From: Lytechinus pictus
Lineage: Eukaryota > Echinodermata > Echinoidea > Temnopleuroida > Toxopneustidae
Reading direction: 5' to 3'
Assembly: GCF_037042905.1 (NCBI RefSeq)
Contig: NC_087257.1
Coordinates: 22,077,001 to 22,141,000 of the forward strand
DNA length: 64,000 nt
The position numbers and the translations under genes are program-made. The notes below the pieces were generated by a model. That model had not been told where the DNA came from, did not search any database, and was given only the letters and a program-made list of their open reading frames with translations. Positions 44,730-56,791 of the stretch are shown here, piece after piece (position 1 is the stretch's first letter; each line of letters begins with the position of its first letter).

Positions 44730-44801
44730 TGCGTTGGCCGGGAATCGAACCCGGGTCAATTGCTTGGAAGGCAACTATGCTAACCACTATACCACCAACG
44801 C
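44730..44801 (-). tRNA. tRNA-Gly(UCC)
   Basis: Duplicate of 40398; intact. Confidence 0.96.
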
Positions 44802-44986
44802 TTCGCACGGCTCACTAATATAGTTCATGAACTTTATCAGAGTCGAATTTGTCGTTTCCTTGGTAACCATAAACTTTGGTGGATTAGTTCCAGATGGTAG
44901 AAGTGTAGCGCCCCTGGAAATTAAAACCTCGGGATCAATCAAGTCATGAAATGAAGAAGCAACCCCCCCCCAAAAAAAAAAAAAAA

Positions 44987-45017
<31 letters not shown>

Positions 45018-45345
45018 GGGGGGGGGGATGAATTGCACGATGGCTTATTTCATTTAACTTCATTCAAACAATTTCCACTTCTGTTCTTTCTTTAAGTTGA
45101 ATAAATGACATGTCGTGCAGTCTGTTGACAAATACAAAAAGACAAAATAGCATTTTTTTTTCTTTAAAGTAATGATAATATTATTTTATGAAATAAGGAA
45201 AGTGAAATTCGATTTGCCACCGAAAGCATACATAAATCATCAAAATATTAGGATGATTATGTTCAACTCTGCATTCCCTATAAACTATTTTGGGGAAAAA
45301 GAAAACGAAAGACACTATACGTGATGAATTTTACCGCCAAATAAT

Positions 45346-45419
45346 TTCATCTGGGTGGGCTTGAACCACCAACCTTTCCGTTAACAGCCAAACGCGCTAA
45401 CCGATTGCGCCACAGAAGC
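45346..45419 (-). pseudogene. tRNA-Asn pseudogene
   Basis: Duplicate of 41022 with the same lost acceptor strand. Confidence 0.85.
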
Positions 45420-46049
45420 TTCGATGTAATATTATCTCAAATTTTTTTCAAGTAAAAACTTTACATCGTCACAGCTCGCTGAGTAGCAAGAACAGGTGAG
45501 TTGACTGGGACTTGGGTCTTTCTATTAAAGCAAATATGGTGTCAACCACATACCACTACTCTATATCAATTATTTTTCGTAAAAATACATATATCATTTC
45601 AACACTTTGAATTCCATTTCCATATACAAATAACATTGTTGACATGTTTGGAAGCCCATCTGACATGCTGTAAGTAATAAAGATTAAAACTGATTAAAAT
45701 AATTGTATGTGAATGATATAACATTATTCTTACATTTAATATACAGAATTGCTTTTGTATATTTATATGCACTGTCTGTTTGAAAAATAGTCATAAGCCG
45801 ATGGAGGGCTATTTTCCCGTGGTGAAATAAAATAGATCAAATAATATCAAATGTTCAATAGAAAAAGGATTAAAACAAGTCAAGAAAGGGGAAAATGATT
45901 GTCACTTTATCGTGTTTATGTTTGATGTTTTAAAACAGTCCATAAATGAAGTCAAAGGGGAACGTTTGAATGGATGCAACTGAACAGTATCAGAAGTTTG
46001 AGTGAGCTGATATAGTGCTCCAGTATAAGGAACAGAGGAAAAAAAGTAT

Positions 46050-46121
46050 TGCGTTGGCCGGGAATCGAACCCGGGTCAATTGCTTGGAAGGCAACTATGC
46101 TAACCACTATACCACCAACGC
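46050..46121 (-). tRNA. tRNA-Gly(UCC)
   Basis: Duplicate of 41716; intact, seven T downstream. Confidence 0.97.
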
Positions 46122-46868
46122 TTTACATATTTACTCGACTTTTCTTGTCAGCTCATGAAGGTTATTCGAGTCGAGTTGTCGTTTCCTACTTATGCGCGGA
46201 TTAGTTCCAGATTGTAGAAGTTCAAAGTCCATGGAAATGGAAAGCTCGGAATCAATTGCGTCATGAATATAAGAAATCAAAATACGAATACAAATTAAAC
46301 TAAGGTCCACCAAAATAGCTGGAATGAAAATGAAATGTTCAACAACAACAATAGGTTATTTAAGTAAAAGCAAGTTTCGATAAAAAGTTAAATTCGTCTC
46401 GGAAAAGCACAAAAGACTGCAAAGGAATATTAATGACATCCGTATACAATTTTAGAATGGTTTTTAGACAAATATTATGAGAATTATTCATTCATTTTTC
46501 ATTCATTTCATCTGGGAATCCTTAATGATAATCACATATCTTTGAATTATGATAAAATTCTTCTGATTGATATAATCTCAAAATTATAATAATTTACTAG
46601 CACCACTGTTCCGAACATCCGATAATACAAAATGTTGGTATTTAAACTTATCAGTATTCTAACAAAAGGGAGAAGCCTTTTTTCTAACATCCATGTGCAT
46701 ATACTAGCGAATTGCCAGTGTACAATACAACTAAAACATAATACCCCATTTTTGACAGACATCCATTTATATATCCAGTGATAAAGTTTTATACACGAAA
46801 TATGTTTGTCGTTCTTTTTGTTCTGAAGGGCCGTTTATTTCGATTTTTTCAAACTTTCGATGTACTTG

Positions 46869-47192
46869 CATGGGCGGAAATCCCAGGGGGGACAGGGGGA
46901 CGTGTCCCCCCTACTCAAAATAGTAGGGGGGACACAATATCAAATGTTCCCCCTACTATTTCTGGTCTTTTATGATGGTAAGAAATTCATCATTCAAAAT
47001 CGAAATAAAACATGTATTTTAGGACGAGATGACCTTAATTTTTGGATGATAACCTTTTTTTTTTTTTGCTTGTCAAATTTATTTTCGTCGAAATGACCTG
47101 AAATGTGGGGTGATAACCTTTTTTTTTTTTTTGCGTGTCAAAATTTTCAGCCCCTTGTCCCCCCTACCTTTTGGGAGAGATTTCCGCCCCTG
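46869..47192. mobile_element. hAT-like miniature element, duplicated copy
   Basis: Copy of 42535-42858 carried by the tandem duplication, with the same TGTACTTG flanks. Not an independent insertion. Confidence 0.85.
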
Positions 47193-47218
47193 TGTACTTG
47201 TTACGTGACAGTGACATT

Positions 47219-47384
47219 TCGCGAGATTTTCCTGTCAGCTTGGAAATTGAAGTTTACTTTCATGCTGTCAATGTTCGACCGTAGTATAATCAGGGAAGTT
47301 GGAAGTTCACAAGGAAGAGTAGCCACGTCGGCGTTTTTGCCACGTACTGTACCTATACACGGAGGGGTGCCGGAAGCTACCCGA
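47219..47384 (+). repeat. GC-rich island G6 with CCACGT words
   Basis: Duplicate of G5. Confidence 0.5.
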
Positions 47385-47702
47385 TCCAGTCGAATTTGGA
47401 ATATTGTTTTAATCCTAAACATTCACTTTTAAACTTAAACTCAAATTCAAATCCCTTGAGCTTTAGAAATATATTTTTAAGGATTAAAAATAAATCCGAA
47501 GTTCGATTTGTCCCTAAAACAGTCCACCTGTATGAATTGATTTTAAATCCTTGCAATTTAGAGCGTAAGATTATTTGTGGATTCTAAGTTCGTCGAGTAA
47601 ACGGTGCAGAGAAGAACCAACTATTTCTAGCAGCTTTTGTAGACGTTTACAATGTTAGTCATCAAATAAATTAACATAAATTAAGGACACCACTACATCG
47701 TA

Positions 47703-47776
47703 GCTTCTGTGGCGCAATCGGCTAGCGCGTTCGGCTGTTAACCGAAAAGTTGGTGGTTCGAGCCCACCCAGGAGCG
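47703..47776 (+). tRNA. tRNA-Asn(GUU), TTCGAGC variant
   Basis: Intact stems with G to A in the variable region (AAAAGTT). Seven T downstream. Matches 16520 in inverted U3. Confidence 0.92.
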
Positions 47777-48023
47777 AGATTTTTTTGTCTGAATCGACAT
47801 GTTTCGCTAACAAGAATAATTGTTTTTTAATTCATTTTGACCTGTAATGTAGATGTGTATTTTTTCCTTCAAATTATATGAAAATCAATTGTTTTTGTAT
47901 ACTCCTATACTAACGAAATATTCTATTACGATTCAAGTCTACATTCTTTTTAAACAAATGTGTTTTTCTGAAATGAAAGTGAACTGTTTTCTAGTGACTT
48001 GCCAGACTAATGCTAACGTCAAA

Positions 48024-48029
48024 GCTTCT

Positions 48030-48090
<61 letters not shown>

Positions 48091-48097
48091 AGGAATG
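48024..48097 (+). tRNA. tRNA-Asn(GUU), 3' acceptor variant
   Basis: CAGGAAT acceptor strand as in 39358. It occupies the place of 16200, whose acceptor is also broken but differently (CAGGTAT). Confidence 0.75.
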
Positions 48098-48443
48098 ATT
48101 ATTTTTTGTTGTGATGAATTGCAAGACGGTTTATTTCATTAAACTTCATTCAAACAATTTTCCACTTTCTTTTCCACTTCTTTCTTTAAGTTAAATAAAT
48201 GACATGTCGCACAGTCTGTTGACAAATACACAAAGGTAAGATAGCATTTTTTCCCTTAAAAGTAGTAATAATGTTGTTTTATGAATTAATTTTATAAGAA
48301 AGTGTTTTGCCATCCCCAAAACATACATCAATTATCCAAGTAGTATGATGATTAGTTCAACTATGCGTTCTCTATAAAACTATTTTGGGGAAAAGAAAAA
48401 AAGACACTATACGTGATGAATTTACCGCCTAAAAAGTTTATAT

Positions 48444-48517
48444 CGCTCCTGGGTGGGCTTGAACCACCAACCTTTCGGTGAACAGCCGAACGCGCTAACC
48501 GATTGCGCAGCAGAACC
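48444..48517 (-). tRNA. tRNA-Asn(GUU), anticodon-loop variant
   Basis: Loop CTGTTCA: the base after the anticodon is C instead of A. The acceptor also has the GGTTCTG mismatch, and the A box is altered. T5 follows. Probably not functional. Confidence 0.65.
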
Positions 48518-49091
48518 TTTGATGCAATTATATCTGAAAATTTCTTTCAAGTAAAATGCCAACTTCAAATTGTCACAGCTCGCTGAGTAGTAAAAACAAG
48601 TGAGTTAGTTAACTGGGACTTGGGCCTTTCTCTTATAGCAAATATTTTTTCTTTAAAAAAAATATCATTTCAACACTTGGAATCCCATTTGATTTCCATA
48701 TAAAAATAATCTTGTTGGTATGTTAGGAAGCCCTCTGACATACTGCAAGTAATAAAGATTTAAACTGATTAAAATAATTGTATGTGAATGAAATAACATT
48801 AACCTTACATTTGATATAAAGAATTGTTTTTATGTATTTATATGCACGGCCTCTTTGAAAGATAGTCATTAGTTAATTGATTGCTATTTTATAGTGGTGA
48901 AATAAAATAGATCAAATCATATCAAATGTTCAAAAGAAAAGGGGGAGGGAAATGTTTGTCGCTTTATGTTTCGTGTTTTAAATCAGTCCATAAATGAATT
49001 AAAAGGAGATGAATGGATGCAACTGAACAGTATCAGTAGTTTGTGTGAGCATATTTTGCTCTAGTATAAGGAACATAAGGGGAAAAAATAA

Positions 49092-49163
49092 TGCGTTGGC
49101 CGGGAATCGAACCCGGGTCAATTGCTTGGAAGGCAACTATGCTAACCACTATACCACCAACGC
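49092..49163 (-). tRNA. tRNA-Gly(UCC)
   Basis: Intact, T6 downstream. Inverted counterpart of 15151 and 27943. Confidence 0.97.
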
Positions 49164-50230
49164 TTCGCACGGCTTTTCAGGTTAGTTCATAAACTTTATC
49201 GGAGTAGAATTCGTCGTTTCCTTGGTAACCATAAAATTTGGTGGATTAGTTCCAGATGGTAGAAGTGTAGCACCCCTGGAAATTAAAACCTCGGGATCAA
49301 TCAAGTCATGAAATGAAGAAGCAACCCCCCCCCCCAAAAAAAAAAAAAGGATAGAAATAAAACTAAGATCTATCAAAATAGCAAGAATGAATATGGAAAT
49401 AAATATTAAAACAACAATAAATAATTAATTCTATTTGAGGTAAAAGTAAATTTCGAGAAAATCATAATTTGTCTAAAAAATCAAAATTCTGCAACGCAAA
49501 GAAATTACAAGGCATTTTAAAACAATTCAATGATTTGAAGACAAATATTTGGAGAATCCTTAATGATAATCATATGAGGTAATGAAATTCAATATCCACT
49601 GTACAATAAAACAAATTTGAATTTGGTATTGCCTATACTTCGCTAATTATAGAATGCACAATTCGCTATCTATATAATTATTATTTTTTCTAACAAAAAG
49701 GGGACATCTTGTTCAAAATATAATAGGGAATTATTAGTGAGTATACATAGTACAACTCAGATATGAAGACAGTCTACTTCTTGGCATCCATTTATTCATT
49801 CATTGTATGAATTGTACACGAAATATTTTTGTCGTTACTAATTTTTTCAAACTTTTTATGTACCTGTCAAACCTTTGTGTATGGATGTGTGTTCGAGATT
49901 TCGCTGTCAATGTCCGGTCGTAGTGTATATTTCACATGGAGAAGTTGATTAAAGCCACGTCGGCGTTTTTGCCACGTAGCAATACACCAAGGGGTGCCGG
50001 TGTAGCGGTAGATCCGGTACTAGGCAGATATGGTTCTAGGAACACTATCTGCCAGCGGATCGTGGTCCGCTTCACCGGAACTATACGAACCCGCTATCCC
50101 AGGTCAATTTCATCCTAGTGTGTGAAAGTAATAACCTTCCTTTTCTTTTTTTTCTTTATTTTTCTTCAGGGTATTAATACGCAAATCGCTCATCTGTCTG
50201 CCCTCCACTCTCTCCCCCCCCCCTCTCTCT
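49164..50230. repeat. Inverted spacer without the miniature element
   Basis: Antiparallel to 13895-15150. Around 49550 it reads GGAGAATCCTTAATGATAATCATAT with no CACTGCAAA element. It contains G7 and ends in CT-rich runs at 50200-50250. Confidence 0.5.
49885..50120 (+). repeat. GC-rich island G7 with CCACGT words
   Basis: Intact GCCACGTCGGCGTTTTTGCC plus ACGTA. The downstream half differs from G1/G2: GGTAGATCCGGTACTAGGCA, then a shorter stretch, so part of the ATCCGCCG repeat region is rearranged. Confidence 0.5.
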
Positions 50231-50499
50231 CTCTCTCTCTCTTCTCTCAATTATTATAAATATAAAAATTGTGCCTACATGTGTCTGTATTGTTTAATTG
50301 AGTTGAACATTTTGTCCTGTTTAATTTCTGTTTGGATGGACTTCATTCAGTACAGCAAAATTAGAGAGAGGGGAAAGTTTGCTTTTTACATTTTCTTTTT
50401 CCCTAAACAATTTCTACGGACCGTAAAGTTGAATATAATTGTCATAAATTTAAAGGGAAACAAATAAAAACTAGATTTTAATTCGTCATGCGGACGAAT

Positions 50500-50892
50500 T
50501 AGGTGGTCTGTCGTAGAAAGATAAATACTAGATAAACATACATAATTATTTATATAAATGAGTAGATATACGATTGAAAGATAAATAGACAGTCAGATAG
50601 ACATATATATTTAAACAGATACACATAAGAAAGATAGATAAACATACATAATAATTGAAACATATAAATATATATTAGATTGAAAGATAAATGGATCGAT
50701 AGACAGATAGACAAATTCAAACAGATAGATATACGATAGATAGATAGATAGAACATAGATAGATAGAAAATAGATAGATAGAAAGACAGACAGACATACA
50801 GATAGAGAGATAGATATATAGAAAGAAAGAAAGATAGATAAATATATCATGTAGGTAGATAGATAGAAAGATAGATATATATATATATAGAC

Positions 50893-50924
<32 letters not shown>

Positions 50925-51560
50925 ACAGTCAGATTGATATAGAAAGATAGACATATTCAAACCGATAGATATATATTAGAGAAATAGATATATAGATAGA
51001 TAGATAGCCAGACAGACATAAATATAGATAGATAGATAGATAGATAGATAGAGACAGGCAGGTAGATGGATATAGATAGACATATTTAAACAGATAGATA
51101 TATATATTAATGGCAAAAAGAAGCTGCTGAAAACTGCTTATCTAATAAAAGAGAGCCAATGGAGTAAATTAGAAAGTCAAAAGGGGCCTAAGCTTTCGAT
51201 CCTAGCAGAATCTTCGTCGGAGGCAAAATGACAAACATATAAAGTGGAACAGAAAAATCAAACATATATGGATAAAACAAGACACATTAGATAAGGAGGA
51301 TCACATGGGAGTGATTCAACAGCAGAAAAGGAGATCAATGGCAAAAAGAAGCTGCTGAAAACTGCTTATCTAATAAAAGAGATATATATATTAGACAGAG
51401 AGAGAGAGAGAGATAGATAGATAGACATATATATAAATATACTGTACAATGTAGGTAGATAGACATACATACAGACATATGGATAGACAGATAGAGTGAG
51501 AGAGAGAGAGGGGGGGGGGGGGAGACCTATTCAAACAGATAGATATATATTAGACAGAGA
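50500..51560. repeat. GATA/GACA microsatellite block
   Basis: Imperfect GATA, GACA, ATAT and GAGA tracts over about 1 kb, interrupted by 51109-51382. Flanking text (AATTATTATAAATATAAAAA to GGGAAAGTTTGCTTTTTAC) at 50260-50395 recurs at 51655-51815, so the block lies inside a tandem duplication absent from U1 and U2. Confidence 0.85.
51109..51382. mobile_element. Direct-repeat element inside the microsatellite, possibly Penelope-like
   Basis: A 45-46-base direct repeat (AATGGCAAAAAGAAGCTGCT onward) at 51109-51154 and 51337-51382 flanks about 180 bases. On the minus strand, 51194-51220 reads CCGACGA, a GATTCT-GCT-AGGATC hairpin and GAAA. This resembles the CUGANGA-stem-GAAA core of hammerhead ribozymes known in Penelope-like element repeats, with one core base changed. 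No protein domain present. Confidence 0.4.
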
Positions 51561-51910
51561 GAGGGGAAAGTTTGCTTTTTACCCTCTATTTATTTGATCA
51601 CAAATATACATATTAATTTACTTTAATCACTCGTAGAGAGCCCTTCTGTGATCAATCATTATAAATATAAAAATTGTGCCTGCATGTGTCTGTATTGTTT
51701 AATTAATATTTTGAACACATAGTTTGACTAAATTGAACATTTTGTTCTGTTTAATTTCTGTTTGGATGGACTTCAGTACAGCAAAATTAGAGAAAGGGGA
51801 AAGTTTGCTTTTTACCCTCTATTCATTTGATCACAAATATGTATATTTATTTACTTTGATCACTCGTAGAGAGCCCTTCTGTCAGTTGTAAGGTCGAGAC
51901 TTTCTATGAG

Positions 51911-52016
51911 TTGTGATTGGTCGAGAGTTTTTCTGATGGGTACGTCATCACAGACAATTAAAACCGATTAATTATTGAGGAGTTCCACTACGTAACGCGG
52001 TCTTTTGTCTCTTCCA
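51911..52016 (-). promoter_or_regulatory. CCAAT module M11 (class D)
   Basis: Both CCAAT positions are recognisable, though one has decayed (GATTAATTA). TTACGTAA is changed to CTACGTAA. The core TGATGGGTACGTCATCACAG contains an extra ACGTCA half-site. Confidence 0.5.
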
Positions 52017-52305
52017 TCTTTCACAACGTCGATCAATAGCTATACCTTTTGGGTGAGCATTGTTAAAAAGAGATAATTACGTAACTCAATGTAAGACGAT
52101 TTTAACAATGTGCATAAATTATATTCTTCTGCCTATGTAAATAAAATCTCCTGAAATGCTTGGGAAAAAAAGAAATTTAGAAAAGGGAAAGAAAAAAGGG
52201 AATGTCTGGAAATTAATGGAAAAGGTTTCTACTGATGGAGAGGATCTATTACGAAATGTGTGAGCAGATTTTGTCTGTGATCTCGATGTTTAAAGAAAAG
52301 GAAAA

Positions 52306-52377
52306 TGCGTTGGCCGGGAATCGAACCCGGGTCAATTGCTTGGAAGGCAACTATGCTAACCACTATACCACCAACGC
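52306..52377 (-). tRNA. tRNA-Gly(UCC)
   Basis: Intact; TTTT directly downstream. Inverted counterpart of 11023 and 25905, with the flank TCATGGTAACCAACGAAAC on its 5' side. Confidence 0.97.
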
Positions 52378-53470
52378 TTTACACCATCACGGCTGAAAAA
52401 AATGTTGAAAAAGTTTATTCGAATCAAGTTTGTAGTCTCATGGTAACCAACGAAACTCGTGTGCGGAAGATTTCCAGATTATAATAGACGATAGGCACTG
52501 GAAATGCGACTCGAGACATCTCTCGCATTATGTGATTAAAAACGAATATAAATAAAACTTACAGTAAGCATCAACCAATACCAATAATAATTAAATATCA
52601 AATAAATTATGTATATGTATTTTATTTTGCAACATGGAATTACTCTTAACATCAAAATGTGAGAAAATTATAATCTTGTTTTGGAAAACACAAAACACTG
52701 AACATTGGAATTACGATGCTTTTGGATAACTTTTTTTTAATGATTTTCATTCCAATATTGAAAGAAGGTACGACAATCTTTAATAATAATCGGAATAAAG
52801 TTATTCTAATAGTTAGTCCAGTCTCGTATAGTGGTCCCAATTTGTAAGCTTCAGTCTTCTTATTCCAAAATAAAGGATATATATATTACCCTACAAATCG
52901 AACTGACAAAAGGGGAAATCTATCCGTCACCGAGAGAGAGAGGGGGAGATATAAAATGGTGTATATTCTAACTCTAACTTTGATGTAAATGTATGATATG
53001 TATTATATGTATAATACTAGTACTCAAAAGGACATCGGTGTATCAGTAATGCATGAATGTGGGCCTATAGTGTAATTCACAGGGAGAACACGTAGTCAAG
53101 GGTTACAAGAAACTACCGGATCCCGTTATCTGAGCAAAATCAAGTTCATTAGACAGTTTTGAAATCACCCTGTCTTTTATTTTTAACTTTTATTTCCGGA
53201 GTATTCTTTCTTTCTGCATCTTATCGGTATTAATACACATATCACTCCTATGTTTGCCCCCCCCCCCCCACCCCCTCTCTCTCTCTCTTCTTCTTCTTCT
53301 TCTCTCAGTCATCAAGTGTCAAACTTGTGCATAGTTTGTATTGTTTAACTAAAGAGAACATTTTGTCCTGTTTCATTTCTGCTTTGGACTTCTGTACAGC
53401 GAAATTAGGAAAAATTGTGCGCTTATACCCAGTAATATATTTCAATATCTTCTATAGAGCCCTTCTATGA
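52378..53470. other. AT-rich spacer, no gene
   Basis: Antiparallel to 10100-11020, including the weakened stem-loop at 52470-52530. CTCTCT and TTC tracts lie near 53260-53310, and the class E block at 53330-53430. Confidence 0.5.
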
Positions 53471-53580
53471 GTTGTGATTGGTCTAGAGTTTATCTAACAG
53501 GTGCGGCATGGTTAGAGATAATTAAACCGACCAATGGGTGAGGAGGTCTATTACGTAACGCGGTCTTTTGTCTCCTCCCC
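53471..53580 (-). promoter_or_regulatory. CCAAT/TTACGTAA module M12 (class E)
   Basis: TTACGTAA at 53551-53558, CCAAT (CCAATGGG) at 53531-53535 and a second box within GATTGGTC near 53477. The intact relative of M5. It points away from the zinc-finger gene. Confidence 0.55.
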
Positions 53581-54144
53581 TCTCACCTCGTTGAACAATA
53601 GTTAGGTTTACCTTCTTGACAACAACAGAGACAGGAGGAGCAAAGGGAGAGAGAGAGAGGGGGGAGGGTAGACACCTATTTTTCTTTTTGTCACTTCTCT
53701 TTTAAAATCGAAATCCCCTGAACTCCTCACTTATAATTATAATTTACTGTTATCCAGGCTACAGTTACTCTACCGATATGAAAAATAAAAATGTGTGCGT
53801 CATACTGCTCATTTTTTTTTCTCACTGTACCAGAAATGGGCTGTGCAGAGCAACAAACCAATCCCCTCCTTTTTCTGGACCTTACTCTAACTCTTTCTCT
53901 CGGTCTCTCCCTGTCTCACTTTCCCACACTTTCATGTCTGAAATAATTTCATAAGAACAACATCAAAATACAGACTCATTGACGAATAGATATGCAATAT
54001 AAAAATCCATTTATTCAACTTCATATCAACATGATATAGATTTGAAGCATTGGAATAAGACGCCACCAACAATACAGTACACTTCAACGAGATGGAAACT
54101 GTTAGAGTTCTGATAAAGTTCTTTGGGAAGATCTACGCTGTCAT

Positions 54145-54804
54145 TCATTCGTTCTGGTGATGCTGACTGATGTGTCTATCCAGGCTTCTTTGTTGTGTGA
54201 ACTCTGAAGGGCATCCTTTGAACGGACATCGAAACGGCTGCCCTAGGGTGTGAACGCGACGATGTTTGACCAATCGAGAAGGACTATCGAAGGGTTTCTG
54301 GCAATATTGACAGTAGTAGACATCAGTTCCCAGATGAAACCGACGATGGATGGTAAAATCGTCCTTCTTGACAAACGACATCGGGCAGAATGGACAGCAG
54401 AAGCGGAGACTTTCTGGAGTGACGGGGCGGTGATCGAGAGAAGACGGAGGTGAGCGGGCGAGACGTTTCTTCGGCGGGGATGACGTCCTTGATGATGGCC
54501 TCTTTCGATGGGACATGGAGCTCGATGAGGGTGTCGATGACGGTATCAGCCAGTTGACGACCTTTGGTTGATTAATTTCGGATGTCGACCTCCATCGTGG
54601 CTGTGGTACGCTCCTAAGTTTCGCTGAAAAGGATCTTTCAGTTAAACTCGAGGCCGGACAGAGAGGACAGTTCGAGACAAGGCAGTTAAAGACCCGGGAG
54701 GTTGGTTGTCGATGATGTCGAAGCCAGATGACCGAAGCGATGGCCTTGTTGAAATCGGGCTCGCGTACCTCGATGGGGACCGGTGAGTTAGCATTCCCAG
54801 CCAT
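54145..54804 (-). CDS. Three-finger C2H2 zinc-finger protein, copy 3 (219 aa)
   Basis: Inverted copy of the genes at 8593 and 23324, uninterrupted, with all zinc ligands and the PKKRLAR signal. It is the most diverged: L54, S65, I77, S90, R106, S176 and Q217 against copy 1. Only S176 lies inside a finger (finger 2) and Q217 is next to the C terminus, while the rest are in the low-complexity middle. An in-frame extension to 54960 crosses the conserved intron and is not used as the start. The AATAAA polyadenylation signal is at 54010-54015 (minus strand). Promoter module M13 is upstream at 55278-55385. Confidence 0.85.
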   Translation of the reverse strand: MAGNANSPVPIEVREPDFNKAIASVIWLRHHRQPTSRVFNCLVSNCPLCPASSLTERSFSAKLRSVPQPRWRSTSEINQPKVVNWLIPSSTPSSSSMSHRKRPSSRTSSPPKKRLARSPPSSLDHRPVTPESLRFCCPFCPMSFVKKDDFTIHRRFHLGTDVYYCQYCQKPFDSPSRLVKHRRVHTLGQPFRCPFKGCPSEFTQQRSLDRHISQHHQNE

Positions 54805-54844
54805 CGGAGAGCGGGTGGGTCGAGCGGAGAGGAGTTGAGTCGAC

Positions 54845-55032
54845 CTGAGAGTAAAAAGAAAACAGGAGGGAAAATAGATAAGTATTTCAACAAACCCAAG
54901 ATGCAAAGTAATTACAATGACAGATGAAAAAATGCTTTCTTTTTTAACGAAAATATTCAATTGATTTTAGGTCGTGTAAAAGACAAAAAATAACTTATGT
55001 ATGATAGATGACATTGCCAAATAAATACTTAC
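54845..55032 (-). other. 5' UTR intron of zinc-finger copy 3
   Basis: On the minus strand, donor GTAAGT begins at 55032 and acceptor TTTTACTCTCAG ends at 54845, 188 bases. Conserved with the other two copies. Confidence 0.72.
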
Positions 55033-55277
55033 ATTATTAACGCTTCCAATCCTTATGGTGATATTGTTCCAACCGCAACTTCACACTACTTTAAAAAGTA
55101 ACGAGTAAAAACGATGTCTTCGTCAATATGAAATTGTGTCGAAAAAGTAAATACGTGTTCTTCGAATTGCTGTCAGATGTCTGAATGATATTCAGGTTTA
55201 ATTATTAGCCCCTATTTATTTGAGTTCATATACTCCCAGTAATCTATTTCAATCAATACCATGAACCCTCCTTCCAG

Positions 55278-55385
55278 TCGTGATTGGTCGAGAGTTTTTC
55301 TGATGGGTGCGGCTTAATCAGAGACAATTAAAACTGACCAATCAGTGGTGAGATCTATTACGTAACTCGGTCTTTTGTCTCCCAT
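55278..55385 (-). promoter_or_regulatory. CCAAT/TTACGTAA module M13, promoter of zinc-finger copy 3
   Basis: TTACGTAA at 55358-55365; CCAAT boxes in GACCAATC near 55336 and GATTGGTC near 55282. A TATA-like TATTTATTT on the plus strand lies at about 55213-55221. Confidence 0.7.
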
Positions 55386-55849
55386 CTCTCACCGCGCCTA
55401 ACAATAGCTCGTGCATCACATTGGCATCTTCTATTCATTGCTTTGAGGAATGATGTTGATAGATTTAAACCAACATTGAACGTATGAAAACAGATAGATG
55501 TGTTCAACAAGCTACGATTTTTAATATATTGGTTTAATTAACTTTTATGTAATGAATGAATAAAGATCAAAGAATTTTACAAAGATATCAAGAACACAAT
55601 TATTTCCTTCATTAAGTGTATTTGATAATGACAAAACAACACCATGAACTACATTCCCTTTTTTACTTAAACGGAAAACGGTATTGGAACCATTTTGTTG
55701 CAAATTATCAATGATATGTCATTACTGCGAGAATTATCGCCGTTGAACGTATATTACGAATAAATACAGTCTACAATTAAAGGGGAATAATATAATCACA
55801 ATTTGTATGTGCAAGATTGATTCCCTAACTTCTGCATAATCGCATCAAA

Positions 55850-55855
55850 GGTTCT

Positions 55856-55912
<57 letters not shown>

Positions 55913-55923
55913 TCCCAGGAGCG
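55850..55923 (+). tRNA. tRNA-Asn(GUU), acceptor and T-stem mismatches
   Basis: Acceptor GGTTCTG (G-G at position 2) and T stem GGTGG against CCTCC. GUU anticodon and A box intact. T7 downstream. Counterpart of 22157. Confidence 0.72.
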
Positions 55924-56427
55924 ATGTAAGTTTTTTTATAGTTGCAAGATCCCTCCAAACTTTTTGACCACACAGTTTATCCAGATTACAAAAGTAGATA
56001 CAACTTGGACGAACAAATAAAAATTTAACTTTCACAAGATCAAAAAAGCAACCCTGTGTACAAAGAAAGCAAACCCTAGTAAAAATTTAATACTAAGTAT
56101 TAATAGATATTTAGAGGCCCTATTTTGGAGAGGGGGGCTAAAAACAAAAAGTACCATTGCGTGTACAAAGTATATTTCAAAACAGCCCCCCCCCCCCTCA
56201 AAAAAGGTTAGGACATTTTGAAAGTTGCAAAGGGTTGTAATTGCTACATATATATTAACCAAAGAATACTATACTATAAGGAACGGCACGACTGTAGAGT
56301 AGAACATAATTGTCTCGATTGACAAACTAAAATTCATGATTTTAATAAAAAGTATAAAAAAAAAGATAAAGCAAACAAACTCAAACAATCTTGACGCTCA
56401 GTAATATAGTCACGAAACCTTTTTGAG

Positions 56428-56535
56428 ACTTGACTGGACGAGAGTTTCTCCAATGGGAGCGGCATGATCAGAGATAATTAAAACTGACCAATCAGTGAGG
56501 AGGTCTATTACGTAACGCGGTCTTTTGTCTCTTCC
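56428..56535 (-). promoter_or_regulatory. CCAAT/TTACGTAA module M14 (class B)
   Basis: TTACGTAA at 56508-56515 and CCAAT in GACCAATCAG. The distal box has decayed to GACTGGAC, as in M2. Confidence 0.55.
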
Positions 56536-56717
56536 CCATAACCGCGCCTAACAATAGCTGTCATTAGTCTCAACATTTTCTTTAATCAAAAGGAGGGATT
56601 GATTGTTTTATAAACAATAATAAATGGAAAAGAGGTAGTATAATAAAGGGGAGTGAAGTAAACTGTAAGCCTTTCATAATATTTAATGGACATCCCTTTC
56701 ATGTGCATTTCATCGGA

Positions 56718-56723
56718 GCTTCT

Positions 56724-56784
<61 letters not shown>

Positions 56785-56791
56785 AGGAGCG
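56718..56791 (+). tRNA. tRNA-Asn(GUU)
   Basis: Intact majority type. TTTT about 12 bases downstream. Inverted counterpart of 6603. Confidence 0.95.

Larger units (their letters stand above)
43369..47702 (+). repeat. 4.33-kb tandem duplication, second copy
   Basis: Second copy of 39037-43368, offset 4332-4334 bases. A third, more diverged and partial copy continues from 47703 to about 49340 and is the left end of U3. Confidence 0.85.

Noticed and set aside
2491-49163. CRISPR-like array, because near-identical 72-74-base units recur with variable spacers
   Set aside because: The repeated units are complete eukaryotic tRNA genes with A and B boxes and mostly T-run terminators, on both strands and with spacers of hundreds of bases.
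50550-50850. Frames rich in Tyr, Ile, Leu and Ser on the minus strand
   Set aside because: These are translations of the GATA/GACA microsatellite.
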